Origin: Massilia sp. erpn
GTDB taxonomy: Bacteria > Pseudomonadota > Gammaproteobacteria > Burkholderiales > Burkholderiaceae_D
Direction: 5' to 3'
DNA length: 64,000 bases
Assembly (NCBI RefSeq): GCF_024400215.1
Contig: NZ_CP053748.1
Coordinates: forward strand, 4,774,001 to 4,838,000
A program made the translations under genes and the position numbers. The notes beneath the pieces are model-generated. The model worked only from the letters and a program-made list of their open reading frames with translations. It searched no databases and was not told where the DNA came from. This document shows positions 54,191-62,334 of this stretch, piece by piece (positions within the stretch are counted from its first letter, which is position 1; every line of letters begins with the position of its first letter).

Positions 54191-54309
54191 ACCCTCCGCT
54201 CGCCTTCGTAGCACCGCAGTCCATAAACGCATTACCCCTCCTTTATCTCCGATTGTCCGGCTCGAGTGTTAGCCAGACTTACATTTTGGAATTGAGAAAG
54301 AGCATTCCA

Positions 54310-54339
54310 TTGGCTGTACTTGTTGGGTGTAAATATAAA
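54310..54339 (+). promoter_or_regulatory. candidate promoter of the repeat-peptide operon
   Basis: TTGGCT at 54310-54315 and TATAAA at 54334-54339 are 18 bases apart in an AT-rich gap. Transcription would start about 100 bases before the ATG at 54452. Confidence 0.4.
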
Positions 54340-54451
54340 TTCCGTGACATTTTGAGCATATCTTTATATTTTGGCCTGCTAATGTGAATTGTGCCTTTTT
54401 TGCGAGGCGCGATCGATCATGCAAGTAAACCAACCCTTTCATGGAGACATT

Positions 54452-54817
54452 ATGGAAATCCGAGTGACACATCAGGGACGCGTGCTGCATGAAATAGAAA
54501 TAACCCATGATGCTCAAGTGCATGTACGGTCGCTGCATCCCAGCGCCGAATATGCCGGCATGCCACCCGCAGCGCAATATGTTTGGGGCTTGCAAGCTGC
54601 CACTGCGCAGCAGCCTGCGGCCCAATATGTGTGGGGCTCTCAGGCATCCGCAGCGCAGCCGCCTGCGGCTCAATACGTATGGGGGGCGACCAATCACCAG
54701 GCCGGCGGCATGAGTCAGGCACCGATGGAAATAGATCGCGGTGACGCCGCTCCCTGCCTGGAAGTGCAGGACGATCGCAGAGTTGCGGAAGGCTTGCTGA
54801 AACGTCCTGCGAAGTAG
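54452..54817 (+). CDS. candidate multi-core precursor peptide with three PAAQYVWG repeats
   Basis: A 121-residue protein starting at ATG 54452, four bases after GGAGA. Residues 1-37 form a charged leader-like part (MEIRVTHQGRVLHEIEITHD). Then three copies of a 16-residue unit follow, at 54563, 54611 and 54659, each holding PAAQYVWG; the third is cut short after ATNHQ. Codons differ between copies (GTT/GTG/GTA for Val, TAT/TAC for Tyr) while the amino acids are kept, so selection acts on the peptide. The last about 35 residues are charged and polar. No signal peptide. It lies directly before an HExxH protein related to peptide beta-hydroxylases. I infer a RiPP precursor with repeated cores; a repeat-bearing structural or regulatory protein is the alternative. 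Confidence 0.65.
   Translation: MEIRVTHQGRVLHEIEITHDAQVHVRSLHPSAEYAGMPPAAQYVWGLQAATAQQPAAQYVWGSQASAAQPPAAQYVWGATNHQAGGMSQAPMEIDRGDAAPCLEVQDDRRVAEGLLKRPAK
54563..54700 (+). repeat. 48-bp coding tandem repeat, three copies
   Basis: Units at 54563-54610, 54611-54658 and 54659-54700 encode PAAQYVWG plus a spacer such as LQAATAQ or SQASAAQ. Substitutions between copies in the core are synonymous. Confidence 0.9.
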
Positions 54818-54844
54818 GGCGCCGTCCATTGCTGCATATTGGCG

Positions 54845-54878
54845 CCAGCCTGCGCGCTGTTTATCGCACGCAGGCTGG
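54845..54878 (+). other. hairpin between the repeat-peptide gene and the HExxH gene
   Basis: CCAGCCTGCG and CGCAGGCTGG form a perfect 10-bp stem with a 14-base loop, 28 bases after the peptide gene. No T-run follows, so it may attenuate transcription or protect the upstream RNA, giving more precursor than enzyme (inference). Confidence 0.55.
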
Positions 54879-54909
54879 TACTTACATCCAAGAATAAGGA
54901 CATATTGGA

Positions 54910-55998
54910 ATGAAATCCGCCCTGATACGCACGCTGGCTGAAGAGTCCATCGCTCAATTCAATCCTGATGACAGCCACCTGGCCGCCGTCAAAGAGAATA
55001 TAAAGTGGTATTCGTCGATCAACATGATGTACGGGGCATTGCCGGCGGAACCATTGCCGCCCTTGCCGCCCACGGCCATCGGCCCGATCGATCCACGCGC
55101 CGCCGAAGCCGAAGACAAGCGGCGCCAGCTCGCGGCCGGGCCGGCGGAGGCGGTGGCAACCGAACCGGAGACCTTGCCATCCCTGCAGGCTTTGCTGGAT
55201 GAGAACCGCTACGCCCCATTCGACGTGGCGCGTAACGTCGCCAACCAGGTGCGCGCGATTGTTGCCATCACCGGCTATCTGCCTGAAGCCTCGTCATTGA
55301 AACGCAGCTATATTGCCAGTCTCAATGCCATACAAAAAACATCGATTCCATGCAAGGAGCAGATCGTCGTTTCATTCCATAACCCGGTATTGCAGGAGGA
55401 ATTGCGCCGCGAAGGCCTGATTTCTTATGCGCAGCAGCAGTATTACTCGCCCGATGAGGAACTGCATATCGCCGGCCGGATCAGCGATGCCTTGAGTTTT
55501 ATCAAGGCTGTCGATGAGCGATTGCACGATGCGATCCAATCCATGCTGGGGGCGATTGTCTGTGTCCGGCGCGAGGGCAGCAGCGGAACCGTATCATCCA
55601 TGGTAGGGCTGATATGGCTGAATCCCAACCCTTCCTGGACCATGCTCGATTTCGCCGAAAATATTGTCCATGAATATATTCACAACACGATCTTCCTGGC
55701 AGACCTGGTTGAAAAAATATTCATCACGCCGCATTGGTATGCCCCCGACGATGGCCTGGTCGTATCGGCCATAAAAAAATACCCGCGCGGGGTGAATATC
55801 GCCTTCCATTCCCTGTATGTGGCGATAGGCTTGGCCATTTTCATGGCCAATGCCAAACAATTGGGGCGCGCAGAACAATTGACCTCGGGCTTACGGGAAA
55901 CCATGCTCGGCTTAAAAGAAAAATCGGAACGCTTCCTGTCGGGCTTTGGCCACCAGCTGTTGGAGCGCGTGGATGTTTATGCGCCGGCGCATGCATGA
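54910..55998 (+). CDS. HExxH-motif protein, related to peptide beta-hydroxylase (mod_HExxH) family
   Basis: A 362-residue protein without signal peptide. Its C-terminal half has HEYIH (His254-His258) within ENIVHEYIHNTIFLADLV, then a third His (His300) in RGVNIAFHSLYVAIGLAIF. This spacing and the surrounding pattern resemble the HEXXH-motif family of putative peptide-modifying proteins, later linked to 2-oxoglutarate-dependent beta-hydroxylation, rather than secreted peptidases. The N-terminal third has an Ala/Pro/Glu-rich linker (about 44-90). ATG with AAGGA upstream. Its last 4 bases overlap the next gene. Inference: it modifies the repeat peptide encoded just upstream. A zinc protease is the alternative. 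Confidence 0.65.
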   Translation: MKSALIRTLAEESIAQFNPDDSHLAAVKENIKWYSSINMMYGALPAEPLPPLPPTAIGPIDPRAAEAEDKRRQLAAGPAEAVATEPETLPSLQALLDENRYAPFDVARNVANQVRAIVAITGYLPEASSLKRSYIASLNAIQKTSIPCKEQIVVSFHNPVLQEELRREGLISYAQQQYYSPDEELHIAGRISDALSFIKAVDERLHDAIQSMLGAIVCVRREGSSGTVSSMVGLIWLNPNPSWTMLDFAENIVHEYIHNTIFLADLVEKIFITPHWYAPDDGLVVSAIKKYPRGVNIAFHSLYVAIGLAIFMANAKQLGRAEQLTSGLRETMLGLKEKSERFLSGFGHQLLERVDVYAPAHA

Positions 55999-57647
55999 GC
56001 TATCTCGACCTGCCGCGACTATATTTCCACGGGCGTTTTTTTACGAATCCCAGCACGATTAACAATAAGCTGGCCAATTTTTCGCCGGACGTGAGGTTGC
56101 TGCCCATGCAGGAGCGCCGGCAGAGCGCCAAGATGACCGAGGAGTATGCCGGTTTTCAGTACATTAATCCTTATGGCCTGCATAATTTCTTGCTGGACAA
56201 CTGTGTCGTCAGCGGTGCGCATGGCATGGCGCCGGCGCCGGTGGACGGACAGGTCTTTGGCGCGATCCATTCCGGCGTCCCGTACGCCAAAATGGTGGAT
56301 CTCGACCCCGATCAGCAGTCGCTTTCCCAGATATTCGGCTTGGCGCTGCGTGTCCTGCTGCGGGACGGTTCGGGATTCGAGGGCCGTATCGAGCCCGCCA
56401 CGCTGTTCGACCTGTGGTACGGCAGGGTGCCGACGGAGATAGGCGACCAGATGGCGGCCGGTGTCTTCCAGTCGCTGATCCGGCTGGAAAACGTCCACTG
56501 GCTGGGGCCGCAGGATGGCCTGGTACAAGGCTTGCGCGAACGCTGTCAGACGGGCGTATCGGTCAAATTCATGCTCGATGCCTACCAGGGCAAGCCGGAA
56601 TTACCGGGTTTTAATTATGGCCGCGTCGTTGGCGTGATCGGACCGGGGCGCACCGGCGAAGCGATCAACTTCCCGTCTGAGCGCCGGCTTAACCCCGCTG
56701 GCTCGGTGTGCGGTCCGGCCTATTGCAAGCTGCATCGGGATGAGCTGAAATTGACGCTCGACCTGGGCAATTCAATGCCGCTGCTGCATCCAGCAGGGGA
56801 ATCGCAGGACCTGGGGAGGCTGCGGCTCGTGGCGCTGGGTGAGGAGGGCCCGTTGGCGCTGCATGAGCATGGTCTCGATTACAGCCGCGCGGCGCTGGAG
56901 CGGAGCGCTGGCCTGGTGGACCTGGCTATCAGCGAGGCCCAGTATGCGCTGCTGTGCCGCCATCCTCTGGCCATCCAGGCCATGCACTTCGGCGCCACAG
57001 CCTTGCTGTTGCAGGAGCATGCCTCGCTGCAGTGGATCCATTGCGAGCCGACCTCGCTCCGGCTGGCGCCGGGAGAAAGCGCCATCGTGAAGTTCCATGC
57101 ACGCCATGCCGGCAAAGCCATGCCGAACCAGGCGATCGATTTACGCCTGACCGCGCATGAAGGCAATAATCGTCCACGCAGCGGCGTCGAGTTCCCGGCG
57201 CAGGTAGTCACGGACGCGCATGGCGTCGGCCTGGTGCGCATCGAGGCGCGCAGTCCGCAGCCGCTGCCACCCCGGCGGGCGGTGATCGACTCGCAGCTGT
57301 ATTACATCGGTGGCGGCAGCTGGCAGGCCGCCGGCGAGTTAACGCGCCAGTCCGGCGGCGGCGTACTCTCCATCCTGGTGTTCAATCAGGTGGCGGAAGT
57401 GGCCGAACCTGTTTGGGCGGATCATATCGCGCCCATCTTGTCGTACTACGCGCGTATCTATCCCGGCGTGGCGGAAGTGCTCGGACTCGACAGCTACGAG
57501 GGTGTGCGCGCCAACGCCGCCTTGCTTCACCATTGGCTGAGCTTGCCCCGTGAAGACCCCTTGCACTTCCCGCCTTCGCGCGATCTGGCGCCGGCCAAGG
57601 CAAGAATGATTTGCCGTTGGCTGGAGACAGGCATGTGCGATGACTAA
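55995..57647 (+). CDS. stand-alone VioB N-terminal-like protein
   Basis: A 550-residue protein beginning MSYLDLPRLYFHGRFFTNPS, which follows the pattern of the VioB N-terminus (LDFPRIHFRG). Its end, ILSYYARIYPGVAEVLGL and PPSRDLAPAKARMICRWLE, parallels the end of the VioB N-terminal half. The C-terminal half of VioB is absent. VioB takes part in making the violacein core; the role of this N-terminal half alone is unknown. The ATG at 55995 overlaps the HExxH stop (ATGA) and the last 8 bases overlap the next gene, so the three are translationally coupled. A longer in-frame start inside the HExxH gene is rejected. The family call is from recalled sequence patterns and needs a profile search. Confidence 0.7.
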   Translation: MSYLDLPRLYFHGRFFTNPSTINNKLANFSPDVRLLPMQERRQSAKMTEEYAGFQYINPYGLHNFLLDNCVVSGAHGMAPAPVDGQVFGAIHSGVPYAKMVDLDPDQQSLSQIFGLALRVLLRDGSGFEGRIEPATLFDLWYGRVPTEIGDQMAAGVFQSLIRLENVHWLGPQDGLVQGLRERCQTGVSVKFMLDAYQGKPELPGFNYGRVVGVIGPGRTGEAINFPSERRLNPAGSVCGPAYCKLHRDELKLTLDLGNSMPLLHPAGESQDLGRLRLVALGEEGPLALHEHGLDYSRAALERSAGLVDLAISEAQYALLCRHPLAIQAMHFGATALLLQEHASLQWIHCEPTSLRLAPGESAIVKFHARHAGKAMPNQAIDLRLTAHEGNNRPRSGVEFPAQVVTDAHGVGLVRIEARSPQPLPPRRAVIDSQLYYIGGGSWQAAGELTRQSGGGVLSILVFNQVAEVAEPVWADHIAPILSYYARIYPGVAEVLGLDSYEGVRANAALLHHWLSLPREDPLHFPPSRDLAPAKARMICRWLETGMCDD

Positions 57648-58197
57648 GCCGCCCACCTTCCCCGCGCGCCTGGAAACGGCGCGCCTGGTGCTGCGGCGCT
57701 ACGCTCAGGAGGATGCGGCGCAGCTGCTGCAGATGGTGGAGGAAGAACGCAGCCGCTTGCAGGAAATCCTGGTCGACCCGGTCCTGAATCTGCAAAGCAT
57801 GGCCGATGCGGCAGGGCTGCTGGTATTCCTGGCGAAAGAGTGGCAGGACGGCCGCCAATTTATCATTTCGCTGTGGGATCGCGGCGGCGCGCTGGCCGGA
57901 GAGTGTTACGTCAGCGGTGTAGTAAACGGCGAGATGGAAGTGGGGATATTTCTACGGCAGCGCCACGAGCGCAGCGGCCTTGCCGAGGAGGCGTTGAATG
58001 CCTGCATCAAGGCAGTCCATGCCCGCTGGCCTTCTGCGCGCCTGAATTATCGCTGCGATACCGACAATGCCCGCAGCTGCGCCTTGGCGCTGCGCTGCGG
58101 ATTCCAGCGGCAAAGTACGACCGCCGGAGGGCGCCGCCGCCGCGACGGCAGCATGGCCGATGTCGTACTGTACCGCCTTGCGCCACCAGCAGCCTGA
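57640..58197 (+). CDS. GNAT-family N-acetyltransferase (RimJ/RimL-like)
   Basis: A 185-residue GNAT starting FPARLETARLVLRRYAQEDA, the usual opening of RimJ/RimL-type acetyltransferases. The acetyl-CoA loop is a variant (RHERSGLAEEAL) and the tail has ARSCALALRCGF and a basic GGRRRRDG. The ATG lies inside the end of the VioB-like gene (8-base overlap), tying it to that operon. RimJ/L-type enzymes acetylate N-termini or small amines, so a role in peptide capping is possible (inference). Confidence 0.82.
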   Translation: MTKPPTFPARLETARLVLRRYAQEDAAQLLQMVEEERSRLQEILVDPVLNLQSMADAAGLLVFLAKEWQDGRQFIISLWDRGGALAGECYVSGVVNGEMEVGIFLRQRHERSGLAEEALNACIKAVHARWPSARLNYRCDTDNARSCALALRCGFQRQSTTAGGRRRRDGSMADVVLYRLAPPAA

Positions 58198-58226
58198 CCC
58201 CGATCTGGTTCCCTGGAAAAGCGCAT

Positions 58227-58865
58227 TCACACACTGCCACCGCCAGCGGCCAGCACGCTGTGCACGGTCACGAAGGCCATAATGAACATGATGGCCGCAA
58301 TCGTGAAGTCGAGCACCTTCCACATGACCGGCATCCTGAACAGCGGCGCGACCACGCGCGCGCCACCGATCAGCAGCGAGAACCAGATCACGGAAGCGCT
58401 GATGGCTCCGACCGCGAATCCCAGGCGCTCGCTTTCGGGCTTGGTACCGCTGATGACGCCGATCAGCAGGCCGCTGTCAAGCAACGCAAGGGGATTCAGG
58501 AAGGACATCACGCAGGTGCCCCTGACGACCTGCCGCAAGCTGATATCAGATCCGTTCGACAGGTCCGGCACGGCAATCTCGCTGCGCGCGGAGCGCAATG
58601 CCGCCAGGCCGTGCCAGCACAGGAACAAGGCGCCGCCTATCGCCGCCGCCTGCATGACCCAGTCATGCCGCGCCACGACCGTGCCGAGGCCCAGTGTGCC
58701 GAGTGCGATCAGCACGATGTCGGCACCAACGCAGATCCCCATCATGACCAGCAGATGCCGGCCCAGCAGACTCTGGCGAATTACATACGCATCCTTCGGC
58801 CCGATTGCGATAATCAGGCCCATGCCCAGCGTCAAACCCTGCAAATAGCCATTAACAGATAACAT
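58227..58865 (-). CDS. LysE-family amino-acid exporter
   Basis: A 212-residue membrane protein with six hydrophobic segments and the LysE opening YLQGLTLGMGLIIAIGPKDAYVIRQ, a conserved FLNPLALLDS in the middle. The family exports Lys, Arg or other amino acids. The ATG at 58865 is chosen because AGGAAA lies upstream; an ATG or start at 58880 is also in frame. It lies 77 bases after the 2-oxoglutarate oxygenase gene on the same strand; the exporter may remove a hydroxylated amino acid (inference). Convergent with the GNAT gene at 57640. Confidence 0.88.
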   Translation of the reverse strand: MLSVNGYLQGLTLGMGLIIAIGPKDAYVIRQSLLGRHLLVMMGICVGADIVLIALGTLGLGTVVARHDWVMQAAAIGGALFLCWHGLAALRSARSEIAVPDLSNGSDISLRQVVRGTCVMSFLNPLALLDSGLLIGVISGTKPESERLGFAVGAISASVIWFSLLIGGARVVAPLFRMPVMWKVLDFTIAAIMFIMAFVTVHSVLAAGGGSV

Positions 58866-58942
58866 GATTTTCCTGCGCAATAAATCGCCGCGACCAGCGC
58901 GGCGAAGACATCAATATGATAGCGGAGAAAATTCGGTGCGAA

Positions 58943-59824
58943 TTATGCTTCGGCCGTCACGGTAAATGGAATATTGCCGAAACTCTCGTGATTTTCATTG
59001 GCGATTCTTTCCAAGTCGAGATCGCGCCGCTCGATAAAGCTCGTATATTTACGTTTCAGTTCCGGAATAACGAAATAAACCAAGGAAGAGCGCTCGACCT
59101 GGACGGCGGGATTGAGTACGGCATGGTCCATATAAGGAATCTTACCGTCCGACATTTCGGTGAGCAGCGATCCCGTGAATACGATGATTTCGTCGTCGGC
59201 CAGTGTCACGCGCTGCTGTTCGCCGTTCGGGAATATCACGAGCCCATCGCGCGTGGCCTTGACGAAGGTGATCAGATGGCCGTCTTCATGGCGGTCCTGC
59301 AGATATTCCCGGTCTTCCTTGCGATATTCCTTATTATAGGCGCAGAACTGCAGGTAAGAACTGCTGCGGGTCTCCAACGGCTCGGTGATCGAGAATTTTT
59401 GCATGATGTTCTCGAGGACCCGCTCGGCAATGGCCGAGATGCCGCTTTCGAAGTCGACAACGTGGCGGTAAAACTGGTGATCGGCAAACGGATGCTGGCG
59501 ATGGTCGGAACGGTACTTGTCGCGGTAGCAGAAGCGCTCGCACAGGTCCACGTTGTTGGTCGAGTTGGCATACTCCATCCCGAACGGCATGAAACCGTCG
59601 GTTCTGTCGGGATATGCAAATTCGTGCTTGTTTGCCTCGGAGATGGTCGGGTACAGCTCCACCGTTTTCCAGAAATCCTTTTGCAAGTGGACCGGAATGG
59701 CTATGATCGAATAGCCATGATCGATCAGCTCTTGCGAGCACTTGTCATAATCAATATTCGAGACACCAATCTGTCGCGTATGCTCGAGCGTTGCATCCAG
59801 CTGTGCGGCGGTAAGCAGTTTCAT
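58943..59824 (-). CDS. 2-oxoglutarate/Fe(II)-dependent oxygenase (IPNS-like)
   Basis: A 293-residue cytoplasmic oxygenase of the isopenicillin-N-synthase-like superfamily. The iron ligands HED (His179, Asp181) and a distal His234 in YMDHAVLNP are present, with Arg245 in VERSSLVYF in the position that binds 2-oxoglutarate. It likely hydroxylates a small molecule or amino acid; the substrate cannot be told. AAGGAAAC precedes the ATG. A LysE exporter gene follows on the same strand. A perfect 12-base palindrome lies 56 bases upstream. Confidence 0.85.
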   Translation of the reverse strand: MKLLTAAQLDATLEHTRQIGVSNIDYDKCSQELIDHGYSIIAIPVHLQKDFWKTVELYPTISEANKHEFAYPDRTDGFMPFGMEYANSTNNVDLCERFCYRDKYRSDHRQHPFADHQFYRHVVDFESGISAIAERVLENIMQKFSITEPLETRSSSYLQFCAYNKEYRKEDREYLQDRHEDGHLITFVKATRDGLVIFPNGEQQRVTLADDEIIVFTGSLLTEMSDGKIPYMDHAVLNPAVQVERSSLVYFVIPELKRKYTSFIERRDLDLERIANENHESFGNIPFTVTAEA

Positions 59825-59879
59825 TGAGTTTCCTTTTCGTGGTTAGTGTTGAGGTCGGCAGGTATTAATTGACTAAACC

Positions 59880-59891
59880 GGAAGCGCTTCC
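59880..59891. promoter_or_regulatory. palindrome GGAAGCGCTTCC, LacI-family-like operator
   Basis: A perfect 12-base palindrome, centred about 61 bases before the oxygenase start. The core AAGCGCTT fits the common LacI-family operator pattern. No LacI-type gene is in the window. Confidence 0.45.
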
Positions 59892-60194
59892 AACTTGAAG
59901 AAATTTCAATTACTCATAGTTCTCTAGGTGCTGATTTTGTAATTGCATGTCTGGCTGCTCTGATGTCGCCAATAACATTAACACAATATTGTCTGGAAAA
60001 TCTCTCGGAAAATAACATGACCTTATTGTTCGGATTTTGCTACCAATGCAAACCTCATATGTTTATTTAAAATATGCGAGAGGCAAGCGATTTACTTTGT
60101 TTGATAACTATCAGAATTAATGGTGTTGGTATATGCAGCTTTATTTCATTCTTATTACAAATGGCCATATTCCAACCCGCCAGTTCAGCGTGGC
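59892..60194. other. AT-rich non-coding gap
   Basis: About 300 bases with no supported gene on either strand. It holds an FNR-like site TTGATAACTATCAG at 60101-60114 (9 of 10 consensus bases) not close to any start, and an AT-rich stretch near 60061-60075. Confidence 0.6.
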
Positions 60195-60284
60195 CATGCC
60201 AGGCGCAAGGCCAGAGGGGAAAGTGTAATGAACAGCACTGGCAGGGTAAGTGCCATACCGACGCGGAAGTGGCAGCCCCATGAG
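60195..60284 (-). pseudogene. decayed copy of the 3' end of arsB
   Basis: These 90 bases align without gaps to 61046-61135, the 3' end of the intact arsB gene, with about 75 identities by my count. On the minus strand it reads [17 protein letters not shown] in the arsB frame, against [17 protein letters not shown] in the gene. The stop codon is lost and nothing upstream remains. It lies 17 bases beyond the arsH stop, so arsH sits between two copies. Confidence 0.75.
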
Positions 60285-60301
60285 AGCCACCCATGAGCGG
60301 A

Positions 60302-61021
60302 TTACAGCTTGGCGATCTGCCGATCAATGGCCTTGCGTGCGCGCTCGTTGCGCTCGCTATAGCGGTCCGTCAGGTAGTCCGTGCGGCCCCGGAGTAGCAG
60401 CGTCATCTTGAACAGTTCTTCCATCACGTCCACCACGCGGTCGTAGTAGGCCGAGGGCCGCATGCGGCCTTCCTCGTCGAACTCCTTGTAGGCCATGGGC
60501 ACTGAGGATTGATTGGGGATGGTGAACATGCGCATCCACCGTCCCAGCAGGCGCAGCGTGTTGACCACATTAAACGATTGCGAGCCACCGCAGACCTGCA
60601 TGACAGCCAAGGTGCGGCCCTGGCTGGGGCGTAGCGCACCCTGTTCCAGCGGAATCCAGTCGATCTGGTTTTTCATCACGGCAGTGATGGCGCCGTGCCG
60701 CTCCGGGCTGCACCACACCTGCCCCTCGGACCACAGCGAGAGCGCACGCAACTCCGCCACCTTGGGATGGTCTTCCGACACGCTGCCCACCATGGGCAGC
60801 TCCATCGGATCGAAAATCCTCACTTCGGCACCGAAGTGTTCCAGAATGCGCGCCGCCTCATAGCTAAGGAAGCGGCTGAAGGAGCGCTCGCGCAGCGAGC
60901 CGTACAGTAGAAGAATGCGCGGCGGATGATCCAGGCTGCCGGTCGGCGCAAGCTTTTCCTGGGTCGGAAGATCGAGCTGTTCAGCGTTTATGTTGGGAAG
61001 GCCAGGAATGGTATTGTCCAT
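60302..61021 (-). CDS. arsH: ArsH, NADPH-dependent flavin reductase/organoarsenical oxidase
   Basis: A 239-residue flavodoxin-like protein with the ArsH signatures [14 protein letters not shown] (FMN binding), [12 protein letters not shown], and [20 protein letters not shown]. Known members reduce flavins or oxidise trivalent organoarsenicals. The ATG at 61021 ([12 protein letters not shown]) fits family N-termini; an ATG at 61048 that overlaps the arsB stop is also possible. Fourth gene of arsRCBH. Confidence 0.93.
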   Translation of the reverse strand: MDNTIPGLPNINAEQLDLPTQEKLAPTGSLDHPPRILLLYGSLRERSFSRFLSYEAARILEHFGAEVRIFDPMELPMVGSVSEDHPKVAELRALSLWSEGQVWCSPERHGAITAVMKNQIDWIPLEQGALRPSQGRTLAVMQVCGGSQSFNVVNTLRLLGRWMRMFTIPNQSSVPMAYKEFDEEGRMRPSAYYDRVVDVMEELFKMTLLLRGRTDYLTDRYSERNERARKAIDRQIAKL

Positions 61022-61044
61022 GGTGTGTTCGCATGTTTCGGAGA

Positions 61045-62325
61045 TCATGCCAGGCGCAAGGCCAGGGCGGAGAGGGTAAGGAACAGCACAGGCAGGGTCA
61101 GCACCACGCCGACGCGGAAGTAGTAACCCCACGAGATTTCGATGCCTTTGCTGGATAGAACGTGCAGCCAGAGCAGCGTGGCCAGACTGCCGATCGGCGT
61201 GATTTTCGGTCCCAGATCGCTGCCGATCACATTGGCGTAGATCATGGCTTCGCGCACCACACCGTGCGAGGTCGTGGCATCGATGGACAGCGCGCCGACC
61301 AGCACAGTGGGCATATTGTTCATGATCGACGACAGCACGGCCGTGACAAAACCGGTGCCCAGCGCCGCGCCCCAGATGCCGTATTCCGCACAGTGGTTCA
61401 GGATGGCGGTCAGGTAATCCGTCAGACCGGCGTTGCGCAGGCCGTACACCACCAGATACATACCGAGTGAGAAGATCACGACCTGCCAGGGTGCGTTACC
61501 CAGCACTTCGCGCGTCGAAATCTTGTGTCCGCGCGCCGCGACCAGGAAGAGCAGGGCGGCGCCGGCCGCCGCGACAGCGCTGATCGGCACGCCGAGCTGT
61601 TCGAGCCAGAAGAAGCCCGCCAGCAGCAAACCCAGAACCCACCAGCCGGTGACGAAGGTGGCGCGGTCGTGAATGGCCGCTTGCGGGCGCTTGAGCTGTG
61701 ACAGGTCGTAGTCGTTTGGGATGTCTTTGCGGAAGAACCACATCAATGCGGCTAGCGTGGCCGCCACCGCCATCAGATTGACCGGCGCCATGACGGCCGC
61801 ATAGCGTGCAAAGCTGATCTTGAAGTAATCGGCGGACACGATGTTCACCAGATTCGACACCACCAGCGGCAGGCTGGAGGTGTCGGCGATAAAACCGGCG
61901 CCCATCACAAAGGCCAATGTGGCCTTGGGCGAAAAGCGCAGTTCGCGCAGCATCGCTATGACGATTGGCGTCAGGATCAGCGCCGCGCCGTCATTGGCGA
62001 AAAGGGCGGCGACCGCCGCACCCAGCAGCACAAGCAGGACGAAAAGCCGCTTGCCATTGCCCTTGCCCCAGCGCGCGACATGTAGCGCGGCCCATTCGAA
62101 GAAGCCGGCCTTGTCCAGCAGCAAGCTGATGATGATGACCGCCACAAAGGTGCCGGTCGCGTTCCAGACGATGTGCCAGACCACGGGAATGTCGGAAACC
62201 TGGATGACGCCCGTCAGCAGGGCAATGGCTGCGCCGGCAGAAGCGCTCCAGCCGATCCCCAGCCCACGTGGCTGCCAGATGACGAAAATGAGGGTGGCGA
62301 GGAAGATCAGAAACGCGGTGAGCAC
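61045..62325 (-). CDS. arsB: arsenite efflux permease ArsB
   Basis: A 426-residue membrane protein of the ArsB/ion-transporter family with about twelve hydrophobic segments and conserved stretches [31 protein letters not shown] and [13 protein letters not shown]. It exports arsenite/antimonite by proton motive force. GTG start with AAGGA upstream, 9 bases after arsC. Its 3' end is duplicated at 60195. Confidence 0.93.
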   Translation of the reverse strand: MLTAFLIFLATLIFVIWQPRGLGIGWSASAGAAIALLTGVIQVSDIPVVWHIVWNATGTFVAVIIISLLLDKAGFFEWAALHVARWGKGNGKRLFVLLVLLGAAVAALFANDGAALILTPIVIAMLRELRFSPKATLAFVMGAGFIADTSSLPLVVSNLVNIVSADYFKISFARYAAVMAPVNLMAVAATLAALMWFFRKDIPNDYDLSQLKRPQAAIHDRATFVTGWWVLGLLLAGFFWLEQLGVPISAVAAAGAALLFLVAARGHKISTREVLGNAPWQVVIFSLGMYLVVYGLRNAGLTDYLTAILNHCAEYGIWGAALGTGFVTAVLSSIMNNMPTVLVGALSIDATTSHGVVREAMIYANVIGSDLGPKITPIGSLATLLWLHVLSSKGIEISWGYYFRVGVVLTLPVLFLTLSALALRLA

Positions 62326-62334
62326 GGATTGTCC

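Noticed and set aside
54269..54829. 186-codon minus-strand frame over the repeat-peptide gene
   Set aside because: Antisense shadow; its repeats mirror the plus-strand units, and codon variation between units is synonymous only in the plus frame.
60067..60327. Short frames on both strands beyond arsH
   Set aside because: They cross the arsB remnant out of its frame and have no ribosome binding site or motif.
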